Position numbers and translations under genes: made by a program
The notes under the pieces: model-generated
Told to the model about the DNA's origin: nothing
Database searches by the model: none
What the model saw: the letters and a program-made list of their open reading frames with translations, nothing else
Shown: in pieces, positions 8,893 to 17,909 of the stretch
Layout: each line of letters begins with the position of its first letter
Position numbering within the stretch: the first letter of the stretch is position 1
Assembly (NCBI RefSeq): GCF_003991205.1
Contig: NZ_RXOZ01000009.1
Coordinates: 1 to 64,000 of the forward strand
Reading direction: 5' to 3'
DNA from: Georgenia sp. SYP-B2076
Lineage (GTDB): Bacteria; Actinomycetota; Actinomycetes; Actinomycetales; Actinomycetaceae
DNA: 64,000 nt

Positions 8893-9727
8893 CTCCGGCA
8901 CGTGGGGCCGCCGGGCCATGATCTTCGTGTGGTCCGTCTTCGCGCTCGGCCCGCTCTACTGGACCATCACCACGGCCTTCAAGTCCCAGATCGATATCTA
9001 CTCCGGACCTCGGTTCGGCCCATTCATCGACTACCAACCCACCATGCAGGCGTGGACGACGCTCTTCGGCAGCGCGCGAAGCTCCTTTCTCGCTTCGCTC
9101 GGTAACAGCGTCGTGTTCGCCACGATGAGCGCCGCCCTGGCAGTCCTTTTCGGCGCCCTCGGCGCGTACGGCCTCTCCCGCCACCGGTACAAGTACGGTC
9201 CGTACAAGAATGACGACCTGTCGCTCCTCATCGTCTCGCAACGCATCATGCCGCCAATCGTGTCGGTGCTCGCTCTCTATGTGATCTATGTCGGATTGCG
9301 GCTACTGGACACGACCTCCGGGATGATCCTGGCGTACACGGCGGCGAACCTTCCGCTCGCCCTGTATCTCCTTCGGAGCTTCTTCGATGCCATCCCGGTA
9401 GAGATGGAGCATGCGGCGGCGCTGGACGGGTACCCACGTCGGCACCGACTCGCCAAAGTGGTCTTCCCGCTGGCGGCGCCCGGACTGGCCGCCGCCTTCA
9501 TGCTCTCCTTCTTCTTCGCCTGGAACGACTTCCTCTTCGCCCTCGTTCTGACCTTCAACAAGGCGCAGACGCTGCCGCTGTTCATCACGTCCCTGACGGC
9601 CCAGTCACAGCCCCTGTGGTGGCTGATCTCCGCCGCAGCGCTGATCGCGCTCATCCCGCCGGCGCTCGTGACCTTGCTCCTCGACCGTTACATGTCCCGA
9701 CAGGTCCTTGCAGGGGGGCTGCGCTGA
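8885..9727 (+). CDS. ABC importer permease 2 (MalG/UgpE-like)
   Basis: The 280-residue protein begins with a hydrophobic helix (FVWSVFALGPLYWTITTAFKS), typical of the second permease of sugar-type importers. It has the EAA loop as EHAAALDGYPRRHRLAKVVFP. It overlaps the preceding permease by eight bases, and its TGA overlaps the ATG of the first ATPase by one base. The pair of permeases would form the membrane channel. Confidence 0.9.
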   Translation: MRNSGTWGRRAMIFVWSVFALGPLYWTITTAFKSQIDIYSGPRFGPFIDYQPTMQAWTTLFGSARSSFLASLGNSVVFATMSAALAVLFGALGAYGLSRHRYKYGPYKNDDLSLLIVSQRIMPPIVSVLALYVIYVGLRLLDTTSGMILAYTAANLPLALYLLRSFFDAIPVEMEHAAALDGYPRRHRLAKVVFPLAAPGLAAAFMLSFFFAWNDFLFALVLTFNKAQTLPLFITSLTAQSQPLWWLISAAALIALIPPALVTLLLDRYMSRQVLAGGLR

Positions 9728-10836
9728 TGGACGAGCTCCGGGTCGACCACCTGAGCTTCACGGTCCAAGAAGGGGTGTCGATACTCCATGGCGTGAGCTT
9801 CCTGGTGGAGGCCGGAACCTTCGGGGTCCTCGTGGGACCTTCCGGAGCAGGCAAGACCACGACGCTCAACCTCATTGCGGGGTTCCAACGTGCGGCGGCA
9901 GGAAACGTCACGCTCGGAGGCACCAGCATGAACGACGTCCCGCCGGAGCGGCGCGATATCGCGATGGTGTTCGAGAACTATGTCCTCTATCCCCACAAGA
10001 CGGTGCGGCAGAACCTCGAGTTCCCGTTGCGCTCACCAAACCGTCAGCAGGACCTCTCCCGGGCGGAGATCGCCGAGCGCATCGATCAGGTCGCGAGCAC
10101 CCTGAGGGTCGAAAAGCTGATGGAGAGGTTCCCGTCGCAACTGAGCGGGGGCCAGAGGCAGCGGGTCTCTCTCGGTCGCGCCCTCGTGCGCCGACCACGA
10201 CTGCTGCTGCTGGACGAACCGATCTCCCATCTGGACGCGAAGCTGCGTCACGAGATGCGTACCGAGCTCAGGCGGATCCAGCGTGACCTCGGGGTGACCA
10301 CTCTCTACGCAACGCCCGACCAGGCCGATGCGCTAGCGCTGGCTGACTGGGCGATCGTCCTCGAGGGCGGACGGGTGCTGCAGGCCGGGCCGCCACGCCA
10401 GCTGTATCTCACACCCGCGCACCTCCGCGTCGCGCAGATGCTCGGCGATCCCAAGATCAGCATCATGCCGGGCGTCGTCGGCCCCTCGTCCGGGCTCACA
10501 GTCCTGGGAAAGCGCTACGACCTCGACGCACCGGCTGATGCGGAACAGGAATCGAGACCAGTGCTCGTCGGCGTCCGACCGGGCGCGGTGGAGGTGCGGG
10601 TCGCCCCGGACGACTCCGCGGACGGCACCGTGGTACTCCATCAGTACCTCGGCTACGGGACGGCCCTGCATGTGGACGTGCGCGGCATCATGGTCCGCGC
10701 GCTCGTCGAAGGCCGTTCCCCCGTCAAGGTTGACGACAAGGTCTCGGTGACCCTCGAGACCGGCGGACTGTTGCTGTTCGATCCCGACACCGGTTCGCTC
10801 ATCGCCCACCAGGAGGTGACCCCGTGGCACGGGTAA
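9727..10836 (+). CDS. ABC importer ATPase A, degenerate switch residues
   Basis: The 369-residue ATPase has Walker A GPSGAGKTT (residues 37-45), signature LSGGQ (139-143), Walker B ending in DE (163-164) and a C-terminal regulatory (MOI/TOBE-like) region. Two catalytic positions are altered. The Q-loop reads VFENY with Glu83 in place of Gln, and the switch histidine expected in 'THDQ' is Pro197 (YATPDQ). The second change normally disables or slows ATP hydrolysis, so this subunit may be the non-hydrolysing half of a heterodimer with the next gene product. Two-ATPase importers of this layout are known, for example the rhizobial GlpST glycerol system. Confidence 0.9.
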   Translation: MDELRVDHLSFTVQEGVSILHGVSFLVEAGTFGVLVGPSGAGKTTTLNLIAGFQRAAAGNVTLGGTSMNDVPPERRDIAMVFENYVLYPHKTVRQNLEFPLRSPNRQQDLSRAEIAERIDQVASTLRVEKLMERFPSQLSGGQRQRVSLGRALVRRPRLLLLDEPISHLDAKLRHEMRTELRRIQRDLGVTTLYATPDQADALALADWAIVLEGGRVLQAGPPRQLYLTPAHLRVAQMLGDPKISIMPGVVGPSSGLTVLGKRYDLDAPADAEQESRPVLVGVRPGAVEVRVAPDDSADGTVVLHQYLGYGTALHVDVRGIMVRALVEGRSPVKVDDKVSVTLETGGLLLFDPDTGSLIAHQEVTPWHG

Positions 10837-11876
10837 GGATCGACCAGGTGACGAAGCGATATGGTCAGACGGAGGCCGTCCGAGGCATCTCCTTCCAGGT
10901 CGACGACGGCGAACTGGTCGTTATCCTCGGGCCGTCCGGATGTGGGAAGACGACCACGTTGCGCATGATCGCGGGTCTGGAGACGATCACCTCCGGCCAC
11001 ATCTTCTTCGACGACATGTCCGTCGGAGGTATCGCCCCGGCACAGCGGAACGTGGCCATGGCCTTCGAGAACTACGGACTTTACGAACACTGGTCCGTCT
11101 TCGACAACATCGCATATCCGTTGCGACTGCGCGGGGAGACCGACCAGACGATCCAGCGCAAGGTGCTTTCGATCGCGGAGAGTCTCCGGATCGCGGACGT
11201 GCTCGAGGGACGTCCGGGACGCTTGTCAGGAGGGATGCGCCAACGCATCGGCCTCGCACGAGCCTTGGTCCGGGAACCAGCAGTCTTCCTGCTCGACGAG
11301 CCCATGTCACACGTCGACGCCGATCTCCGCAATGACATGCGCGCGGAGATAGAGCGCATCCACCTGGCGACCGGGTCGACGATGATCATCGTGACCCACG
11401 ACCAGCTCGATGCGCTGGCGCTGGCCAACCGCGTCCTGGTCATGAACGGTGGGGTCATCGAGCAGTACGACACCCCCGAAGAGGTGTACGACTCACCGGT
11501 CTCCACATTCGTAGCCGGCTTCGTCGGCGAGCCACCTATGAATGTGGTTCCGCTGGACCACGCTGGTCGGGACGGGCACGACGTGCTTCTCGGGTTCCGC
11601 CCGCACAGGGCCCGGATCAGCGTTACTTCGCCTACCGGGACCAGCTCACTGGCTCTTCCGGCGAAGGTCTACATGGTCGAGTCACTCGGGAACCGCACCT
11701 TGGTGACTGTCTCCTACGGGGGTGGGCTGCTGAAGGCAGACATCCCCACCACAGTCGAGTTCCCCCTGGACTCTGACGTGTGGATGGAGGTAGACAACGC
11801 GGACATCCTCACCTTCGACGCCCAAACCGGACGTCGAACCGACGTTGGCTCCACGTCGGTGTCGAACAACAAGTAG
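10824..11876 (+). CDS. ABC importer ATPase B, hydrolytically competent
   Basis: The 350-residue ATPase starts at a GTG preceded by AGGAGG and overlaps the previous gene by 13 bases. Walker A is GPSGCGKTT (36-44), the signature is LSGGM (134-138), Walker B ends in DE (158-159) and the switch histidine is present (His192 in VTHDQ). The Q-loop again has Glu (Glu82 in FENY), a variant also known in some sugar-type ATPases. It is the last gene of the operon; the 79-bp gap to the convergent tubulin cassette has no convincing terminator. Confidence 0.9.
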   Translation: MARVRIDQVTKRYGQTEAVRGISFQVDDGELVVILGPSGCGKTTTLRMIAGLETITSGHIFFDDMSVGGIAPAQRNVAMAFENYGLYEHWSVFDNIAYPLRLRGETDQTIQRKVLSIAESLRIADVLEGRPGRLSGGMRQRIGLARALVREPAVFLLDEPMSHVDADLRNDMRAEIERIHLATGSTMIIVTHDQLDALALANRVLVMNGGVIEQYDTPEEVYDSPVSTFVAGFVGEPPMNVVPLDHAGRDGHDVLLGFRPHRARISVTSPTGTSSLALPAKVYMVESLGNRTLVTVSYGGGLLKADIPTTVEFPLDSDVWMEVDNADILTFDAQTGRRTDVGSTSVSNNK

Positions 11877-11955
11877 CACGCGTGCTGTGAGAGGCGGACG
11901 GGGCTGGAGCACGGCGGCATGCGGCGCAACTCGCCATCGTGCCCCGGGATCCCCG

Positions 11956-14538
11956 TCACCACTCGACGAGGTCGGGCTCCGACGTCGCCCGTGTGCTCGC
12001 GGGCCCCGGCCCGTCATCGCTGGCGAACAGGAGCAGGTCGCCGGGCTCGGCGCGCCGCGAGATGTCCACCCTCAGTGCCACCGTGCCAGCAGTCTCGGTC
12101 ACCTCGACCCCGCCGGGCAGCTCGCCGTCGACGCGCGGAACCCACGCCGACGACGTCCGAGGTACGTGCCGGGCACGGTGGAGGCCCGCAGGGGTCCACT
12201 GGTCAAGGGCGAAGGGGGTGGCCGGGCCGAGCGTCGCCCGGTAGAACTCGGTCTCGCGCACCGGGCGGCCGTCGGCGAACCTCCCCACCCGTTCGATGAG
12301 ACGGTCGGGGAGGCGGAGGCGCCCCTCGGCCACCGCCTCCCGGATCCGGGCCGTGGCACGCTGCGCCGCCAGGGTGCTTGAGGCGCCGGTGCGGCATGCC
12401 TGGAGGAGCTGACGCCGTGGACTCAGCGGGCTGTCGCGGGAGTCGAGGTCGGCGGCGCTGTGGCCGTTGTCGGTGGACTCCTCGTCAAGGCTCGCGACCA
12501 GGTCGTCGAAGAGCTCCGAGCTCCAGCCGCGGTGGCACAGGACGGCGACGGCGGCAAGTGCGGCCGGGCTCGCGCCACGTTCGCCGGCGCCGCGCGCGAC
12601 GCCGACGCCCACCGCCGCGGGGAACGCCTGGACGACGTCGTCGGCCAGCTCGAGGGACGTGGCGGTGCCGGGGCTCCACGGCCGGTGCACCAGGTGACCG
12701 ATGATCTCGGCCCAGTCGACGAGCGCGTCGTGGAGCAGCCTCAGCCGGGCACGCTCGCGTCGCGCGAAGATCCGGGCCTCGGCACGGCGTCGCCGGTCCA
12801 CCAGCGCCTGCTCCGTCACCCACTCGTAGCGACGCAGCGTGCGGTAGTAGAAGTGGTGCGCGCCGATGATGACGGAGAGGGGCACGAGGACGGTCAGGCT
12901 CAGGGCCCAGCTGGCGCCGCGGGCGGTGGGTTGCCCGGAGAAGTAGGACGCGGTGACCACCGCCGCCACGACGAACCAGATCACGGCGACGACCCAGCGC
13001 ACCTTCAGCCGCCTCTCCGCGCGCTGCAGGGCGGCGCGGCCGGGGGGCTCGGCCGGGACGGAGGCATCCAGGCGGGCGAGCTCCTCGTCGAGCGCCGTCG
13101 CGCGACGGGTGAGCTCGTCGTCGAGCTGCCGTACCAGCGCGCCGTCCCACGACGCCCGCGCCGCGCCGCCGGGCTCGTGAGGCGCCGGAGCGGAGGGCGA
13201 CGTCGCGCCACGTCCAGGTGTGTGGGGTGGCGCCGCGCCGGGCGCGGCCGGCGTCGGGCCGGGCGCGGGGGCGATCGCCCAGGGCGGTACCAGCTCGCGC
13301 AGACCGCCGTGCTCCGGCGCGGCCAGGCCCGCCGGGAGCCCCCCGCCGTCCACGAGCGCGAAGCAGACGCGCCGCAGCTGCTGCCAGGTCTGCGGTCGCG
13401 GGGCGGGGACGCCGGCGGCCTCGGACACCCGAGCCGCGGCGTCCAGCTCGGACTCCTGGGCCTGGACGCGCTCCTGCGCCACCTCGAACATCGAGTCGGC
13501 CGTGCGGGGGCCGGTGCGCACGAGCGTGTCGCTCTCGCGCCCCACGAGGATGCCTGTGGCCGCGTCCTCGAACAGCCGCCGCCCGGTCCGCAGCGCGAGC
13601 GCCCCGCCCACCCGGAACAGGCTGCCGTTGAACCGCACCGCGTCCACCAGCGCGGCCCTGAACCCGCGGACCACCTGCCGCGGCTCCGGGGGAGGGGCCG
13701 GCGAGCCCGGGCGCCAGTCGCCCTGGTCCAGGAGGAAGCGGGAGGCCCGTCGGACGACCGCCAGCGGGTCGGTGGCCGGTCGCGCCCACCCGAGCAGCTG
13801 CGCCGGACCGGCCGCGCCCCCGGTCGCCATGGTCATGGCCTCGCGGGCGACCGCCTCGGCCGCGTCCGTTCCCAGCACGGCACGCGCCGAGGACCGCAGC
13901 ACGAAGAGGTCGCCCTCGCTGGTCGTGGAGTCGGCCTGGACGGTGTCGAGCGCGCCGCGCGGCACGCCCGACCACAAGCCGCCCACCGACGCGATCGCCG
14001 CGGCGCTGTGGCCGCGGCTGTTGCCCGGGTCGCGGACGAAGACGCTGCTGCGGTCCAGGTCGGGGCGGTCCTCGGCCGCGACGATGCCGTTGACGTCCCA
14101 GACCGGCTGGAGGTGCCCGAGGGCGAGGCCGGTGGCGCGGCTCTCGCCGATGATGAGGTTGACCCGGTGCACCCGTGTGCCGGAGACCCCGTCCGCGGAC
14201 AGCGGCACGGCGGCCTGCAGCAGGTCGCCGAGCAACCGGGCGTGCGCGGGGAAGGCGGCCGGCGGCCGGTAGGCGTGGGTGACCTGCTGGACAGCGACGA
14301 GCCGCAGCAGGTCAACGTGCCGCAGGCCCACGAGCTCGAACAGGTCGCCGGCGCGTGTCCCGTCCGGGGCGAGGAGCTGCGCCGGGACCCGCGCGAGCCC
14401 GCTGCCCTCGAGGGCGATGTCGTCGCTCACCACCCAGAGGGACTCCGTCAGGAGGCCCGCCGCCGTCCACGCGGCGGCCACGGCGCGCACCGCCCTGCCG
14501 GGTTCCCCGCCGACGAGCACCACGGAGAGGTCCGACAT
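11956..14538 (-). CDS. Large two-helix membrane protein of the tubulin-like cassette, unknown family
   Basis: The 860-residue product is unrecognised. The N-terminus (MSDLSVVLVGGEPGRAVRAVAA) looks like a Rossmann-type beta-alpha start. A proline/alanine-rich linker lies near residues 430-470. Two hydrophobic helices follow at about 512-535 (VRWVVAVIWFVVAAVVTASYF) and 540-563 (WALSLTVLVPLSVIIGAHHFYY), so both long ends are predicted on the same, probably cytoplasmic, side. The C-terminal 300 residues are rich in charged helices. The ATG lies two bases after the stop of the tubulin-like gene, so the two are coupled. An open frame extends to 15351 upstream but overlaps the tubulin-like gene. It is the last gene of the cassette. 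Confidence 0.8.
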   Translation of the reverse strand: MSDLSVVLVGGEPGRAVRAVAAAWTAAGLLTESLWVVSDDIALEGSGLARVPAQLLAPDGTRAGDLFELVGLRHVDLLRLVAVQQVTHAYRPPAAFPAHARLLGDLLQAAVPLSADGVSGTRVHRVNLIIGESRATGLALGHLQPVWDVNGIVAAEDRPDLDRSSVFVRDPGNSRGHSAAAIASVGGLWSGVPRGALDTVQADSTTSEGDLFVLRSSARAVLGTDAAEAVAREAMTMATGGAAGPAQLLGWARPATDPLAVVRRASRFLLDQGDWRPGSPAPPPEPRQVVRGFRAALVDAVRFNGSLFRVGGALALRTGRRLFEDAATGILVGRESDTLVRTGPRTADSMFEVAQERVQAQESELDAAARVSEAAGVPAPRPQTWQQLRRVCFALVDGGGLPAGLAAPEHGGLRELVPPWAIAPAPGPTPAAPGAAPPHTPGRGATSPSAPAPHEPGGAARASWDGALVRQLDDELTRRATALDEELARLDASVPAEPPGRAALQRAERRLKVRWVVAVIWFVVAAVVTASYFSGQPTARGASWALSLTVLVPLSVIIGAHHFYYRTLRRYEWVTEQALVDRRRRAEARIFARRERARLRLLHDALVDWAEIIGHLVHRPWSPGTATSLELADDVVQAFPAAVGVGVARGAGERGASPAALAAVAVLCHRGWSSELFDDLVASLDEESTDNGHSAADLDSRDSPLSPRRQLLQACRTGASSTLAAQRATARIREAVAEGRLRLPDRLIERVGRFADGRPVRETEFYRATLGPATPFALDQWTPAGLHRARHVPRTSSAWVPRVDGELPGGVEVTETAGTVALRVDISRRAEPGDLLLFASDDGPGPASTRATSEPDLVEW

Positions 14539-14540
14539 GG

Positions 14541-17500
14541 TCACCAGTCGTCCTCGGTGTCGTCCTCGATGTGCCCGACCGCGCGGCGGAGGTCGACGAG
14601 GGCGGCGAGGATGTCGAAGCGCAGGTCGTAGGACAGCGGCACGTCGAAGACGTCGGTCCGTTCGTCCACGGCGGCGAAGTGGCGGGCGTAGTTGCCGTGG
14701 AGGCGATCGAGCTGGGCCTCGACCTCCTGGCGCCGCGTCTGCGGCGTGCTCCCGGCAGGGGCGGGCACGACGGGGTTGCAGCCGTCGCGGATCCACGCGC
14801 GCAGGTCGGTCGACGGCGCCTGGTACGTGTCGTAGCCGCCGCCCATGCCGGACCTGCCGAGGTCCCGGAGCCGGACATAGGGCGCCATGGGCTCCCTGCT
14901 CGCGCGCGTGTTGACCTCCACCATGGCGAGGAGGATCGACTCGAGCACGACCGGGAGGATCTCCCGGCTCTGCACCACGTCCGTGGCCAGCAGCGGGTCG
15001 GGGAAGCTGCGGTAGCGGCCGCCGCCGCCGGCCTCGTCGGGCACCCAGATCTGCGGGACCCGGTCCGTGAGATCCAGCTGGGTCAGGACCCTCGCGGTGA
15101 ACCACCCGCGCACCATCGCGCGACGGGTCGCCGGGGCGAGGGGCAGTGCCTCCGTCAGGGAACGTGCGCGCCGCCAGCGCCAGAACTCGGCGCGGGTGTC
15201 CGGGGTCGTGTTCCGCGCGCCCCACTCGCTCGCGATCGGCTTCATCAGGGAGTCGAAGACGACCGGCTCGTACGGCGTCGCGAGCACGCTGAAGATGTCG
15301 ATCGACGCCTCGCGGCCCTCGCCGAAGGCCTTGGCGATGTCGTTGGACCACTGCTCCGTGCTCTGCAGCACCCGCCGGACGATCTCGCGGCCTGGGGAGC
15401 GCTCCGGCAGGGGGATCTCGCTGAAGGACAGCACGTGCTGCGCCTTGTTGACGTCATGCACCTGGACCAGGACCCCGGGATTGATCCCCACCAGCGGGGC
15501 CGAGGCGTTCAGCGCCGCGATGAACTGTCCCTCGAAGGCGGCCAGGCGCGCGCCGTGCTCCCTCGGGTCGGTCCTGGCCGGGTCGAGGTAGTCCCGCAGG
15601 CCCTCGCCGATGTAGCCGCCGACGGCGGTGCCCTCGCGCTCCAGCCAGCGGCGGGCGCGGCCCAGCAGCGCCTCGCCGGACGCGGCCACGTCGAAGGAGG
15701 CCCGCGACGGAGCGGCGACGATGCCGCTCTGCAGCGTGTGCTCCCGTGGCACCCACGCGGTCTCCTGGCGGACCAGGTGCTGGACGCCGGCCCGCACGTC
15801 GTCGGTGTCGAGGACCACCTGGGTGGTCGCCTCGCGCATGGCGCCGCCCGGCTCCGCGGACTCGACGGTGCGACCCACCAGCGTGCGCAGGATGCCGGGG
15901 TACCGGCTCGTCGGTTCCAGGAGGAACTCGTTGGGGGCGGCGTTCAGGCGCTCCGGGACGAGGTCGGCCTGGGGCCAGAGCGTGATCGGGGACAGCTGCC
16001 CGCCCAGCTGGGACGACTCCTCCTGCGCGAGGGCGGAAGTTCCCCGGGCCACGGCCTCACGGAGCGGGTCGACGAGGTTGGTGACGAGGTCCGGGACGAG
16101 GTCGGCGACCATTTCCCGCAGCTCCGCCTCGTCCTGGTGGACCAGCGACTCGACCGCGCGCCTGACCCCCGCCAGGATCGCGGGCGAGCTGCCGGTCAGC
16201 GTGGCCCCGCCCTGCTCGACCTCCTGGGTGACCGCCTGCTCCCCGCCCTGCGCCCAGCGGCGGTAGCGTGCCGCGTCCTCCCTCAGCTCCTCCCGAACCT
16301 GCTGCAGCTCCGTCGCCAGCATGGCCAGCATGGCGGCGGTGACGGGGCCGCCGTGCAGGCTCACCGATCGGGCGGTCTGGTCCGCGAGGCGCGGCTGGAT
16401 GGCCACGACCCAGGCGCGGTCGGCCACCTGGCGGGCCAGCCTGAGCCCGTCGTGGAAGGCGGGTCTGCGCGCGCCGGTCTCGCTGACGATCCGGTGACGC
16501 ACCTCGACGGAGGACAGCCCCTTCTCGGGCATCCCGCCGGTCACCCGCCGGTGCAGCTCGTCGGCCAGGTCGCGGGCGAGCCGGACCTGCTGCTCGGGCC
16601 GCAGCGCGGCGAGGAGGTCGCCCCGCCCCTCGCCACGCTCGTCCAGGCCGGACTCCGCCAGGAAGGACCCGAACACGTCCTGGGCGACATCGGCGACCAG
16701 GCGCCGTTCGATGCGCTCGTCGTCGGGCAGGCGCAGCTCCTCGTGCCGGCGCAGGACACGCTCGACGGCGGACCGCGCGAGGTACTCGGCTGCGTAGTCC
16801 CGGAACCGGTCGCGGCCCAGCCCCACGCGCGCCGAGCCGAGGGCCGTGAAGGGCGTCTCGGTGCCGGCCGCGTGGTTGGGCAGGTGGTCGGTGACCGACT
16901 GCGCGGTGGCGGACCAGTTCCCCTGCACGGTGGAGCCGAGGCGGTCCTGGAGGGTGACGCTGGTGACCCAGGACGCGACCGACCTGCCCATCGCCCGGTA
17001 GATGTCGTTCTGGGTGCCGTAGGACACCTGCTCGTTACGGTTTCCCACCAGGAACGGGTACCGGGGGCCGAGCCGGTTGACGGCTCCGAGCTGGATGCCG
17101 TGCCGGGCGAGCAGGTCGTTGGTCTCCTCACCGGGGCCGTCGGTGTTCCAGTACCCGCTGAGCAGCTCCCCGAGCGTGGCGAGGGAGTTGGGCCGCACGC
17201 CGCGTCGTTGCTCCTCGGGCAGGTAGTCGAAGACGTCCGGGGCGTACAGCAGGCCGATGCTCTCCGAGGCCCACGGGTCCCCGAGCGCGCGCACCGTGTC
17301 GCAGACGTCGATGACCGCACCCGCGCCCGTGCCGCCGGCGAGCGAGCAGACCACGAGCACGACGGGGTCCGGCGTGCTCGCGGCGGGCGTGGCGCCCAGC
17401 AGCCGGGTGGCCCGCTGGAGCTCGCCGACGACCTCCGCCCCGGTGAGCGCCCGGCGTGCCCTGGCGACGGCCTCGCGGATGTCCTCGAGCCCGGCGACCG

Positions 17501-17879
17501 TGATGACCCGGCCGAGCGCGCGGTACTGCCCGGCGCCCTTGCTGGCCGGGATGTTCACCTTGCCCGGGTCCGGGCGCCAGGTCCCCATCGCGTCGGCGAC
17601 GGGGGTCCGTCCGTGACCGGCCAGCGCGGCGTCGATGTGCCGATACGTGAGGCCGACGTTGACCAGGCCCTGGTAGTCCCCCGGGGGCAGCTGCGCGGGG
17701 AGGTCCGGGTCGTTCCCGTCTGCGAGGGTCGGCACGTCGATGTGGATGAACTGCCAGGCGCGCGGCAGCGCACCCTCCCAGCCGAGCTGCTCCATGCGGC
17801 GCAGAAGGTCGTCCCGGACGACGCGAAGCGTCTTCCCCCCGGATCCGCCCACACCGATCATCAGGAACGGTCGCAACAT
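14541..17879 (-). CDS. Tubulin-like GTPase (Tubulin_2 / FtsZ-like family)
   Basis: This 1112-residue protein begins MLRPFLMIGVGGSGGKTLR, a tubulin/FtsZ-type first loop. At residues 182-188 it has GGTGAGA, the tubulin nucleotide-binding signature, within VVLVVCSLAGGTGAGAVIDV. It is far longer than FtsZ (about 400 residues); the remainder is mostly helical and unassigned. It fits the 'tubulin-like' family (Pfam Tubulin_2), which Makarova and Koonin (2010) placed in a proposed membrane-remodelling system with vWA proteins. Here it lies between a vWA membrane protein (30 bases upstream) and a large membrane protein (two bases downstream). GTP binding and polymerisation are inferred from family; nothing experimental is visible. 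Confidence 0.85.
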   Translation of the reverse strand: MLRPFLMIGVGGSGGKTLRVVRDDLLRRMEQLGWEGALPRAWQFIHIDVPTLADGNDPDLPAQLPPGDYQGLVNVGLTYRHIDAALAGHGRTPVADAMGTWRPDPGKVNIPASKGAGQYRALGRVITVAGLEDIREAVARARRALTGAEVVGELQRATRLLGATPAASTPDPVVLVVCSLAGGTGAGAVIDVCDTVRALGDPWASESIGLLYAPDVFDYLPEEQRRGVRPNSLATLGELLSGYWNTDGPGEETNDLLARHGIQLGAVNRLGPRYPFLVGNRNEQVSYGTQNDIYRAMGRSVASWVTSVTLQDRLGSTVQGNWSATAQSVTDHLPNHAAGTETPFTALGSARVGLGRDRFRDYAAEYLARSAVERVLRRHEELRLPDDERIERRLVADVAQDVFGSFLAESGLDERGEGRGDLLAALRPEQQVRLARDLADELHRRVTGGMPEKGLSSVEVRHRIVSETGARRPAFHDGLRLARQVADRAWVVAIQPRLADQTARSVSLHGGPVTAAMLAMLATELQQVREELREDAARYRRWAQGGEQAVTQEVEQGGATLTGSSPAILAGVRRAVESLVHQDEAELREMVADLVPDLVTNLVDPLREAVARGTSALAQEESSQLGGQLSPITLWPQADLVPERLNAAPNEFLLEPTSRYPGILRTLVGRTVESAEPGGAMREATTQVVLDTDDVRAGVQHLVRQETAWVPREHTLQSGIVAAPSRASFDVAASGEALLGRARRWLEREGTAVGGYIGEGLRDYLDPARTDPREHGARLAAFEGQFIAALNASAPLVGINPGVLVQVHDVNKAQHVLSFSEIPLPERSPGREIVRRVLQSTEQWSNDIAKAFGEGREASIDIFSVLATPYEPVVFDSLMKPIASEWGARNTTPDTRAEFWRWRRARSLTEALPLAPATRRAMVRGWFTARVLTQLDLTDRVPQIWVPDEAGGGGRYRSFPDPLLATDVVQSREILPVVLESILLAMVEVNTRASREPMAPYVRLRDLGRSGMGGGYDTYQAPSTDLRAWIRDGCNPVVPAPAGSTPQTRRQEVEAQLDRLHGNYARHFAAVDERTDVFDVPLSYDLRFDILAALVDLRRAVGHIEDDTEDDW

Positions 17880-17909
17880 CGGGTCTCACTTCCTTGCCGG
17901 TCGGCAGCC

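Noticed and set aside
12460-14631. Plus-strand open frame of 723 codons antisense to the large membrane protein
   Set aside because: It mirrors the high-GC minus-strand gene; its sequence is Arg/Gly/Pro-rich with no family-like pattern. The same applies to the plus-strand frame at 14355-19139.
14541-17879. Calling the tubulin-like gene ftsZ
   Set aside because: The protein is almost three times FtsZ length, shares only the nucleotide-binding signature, and has no division-cluster neighbours.
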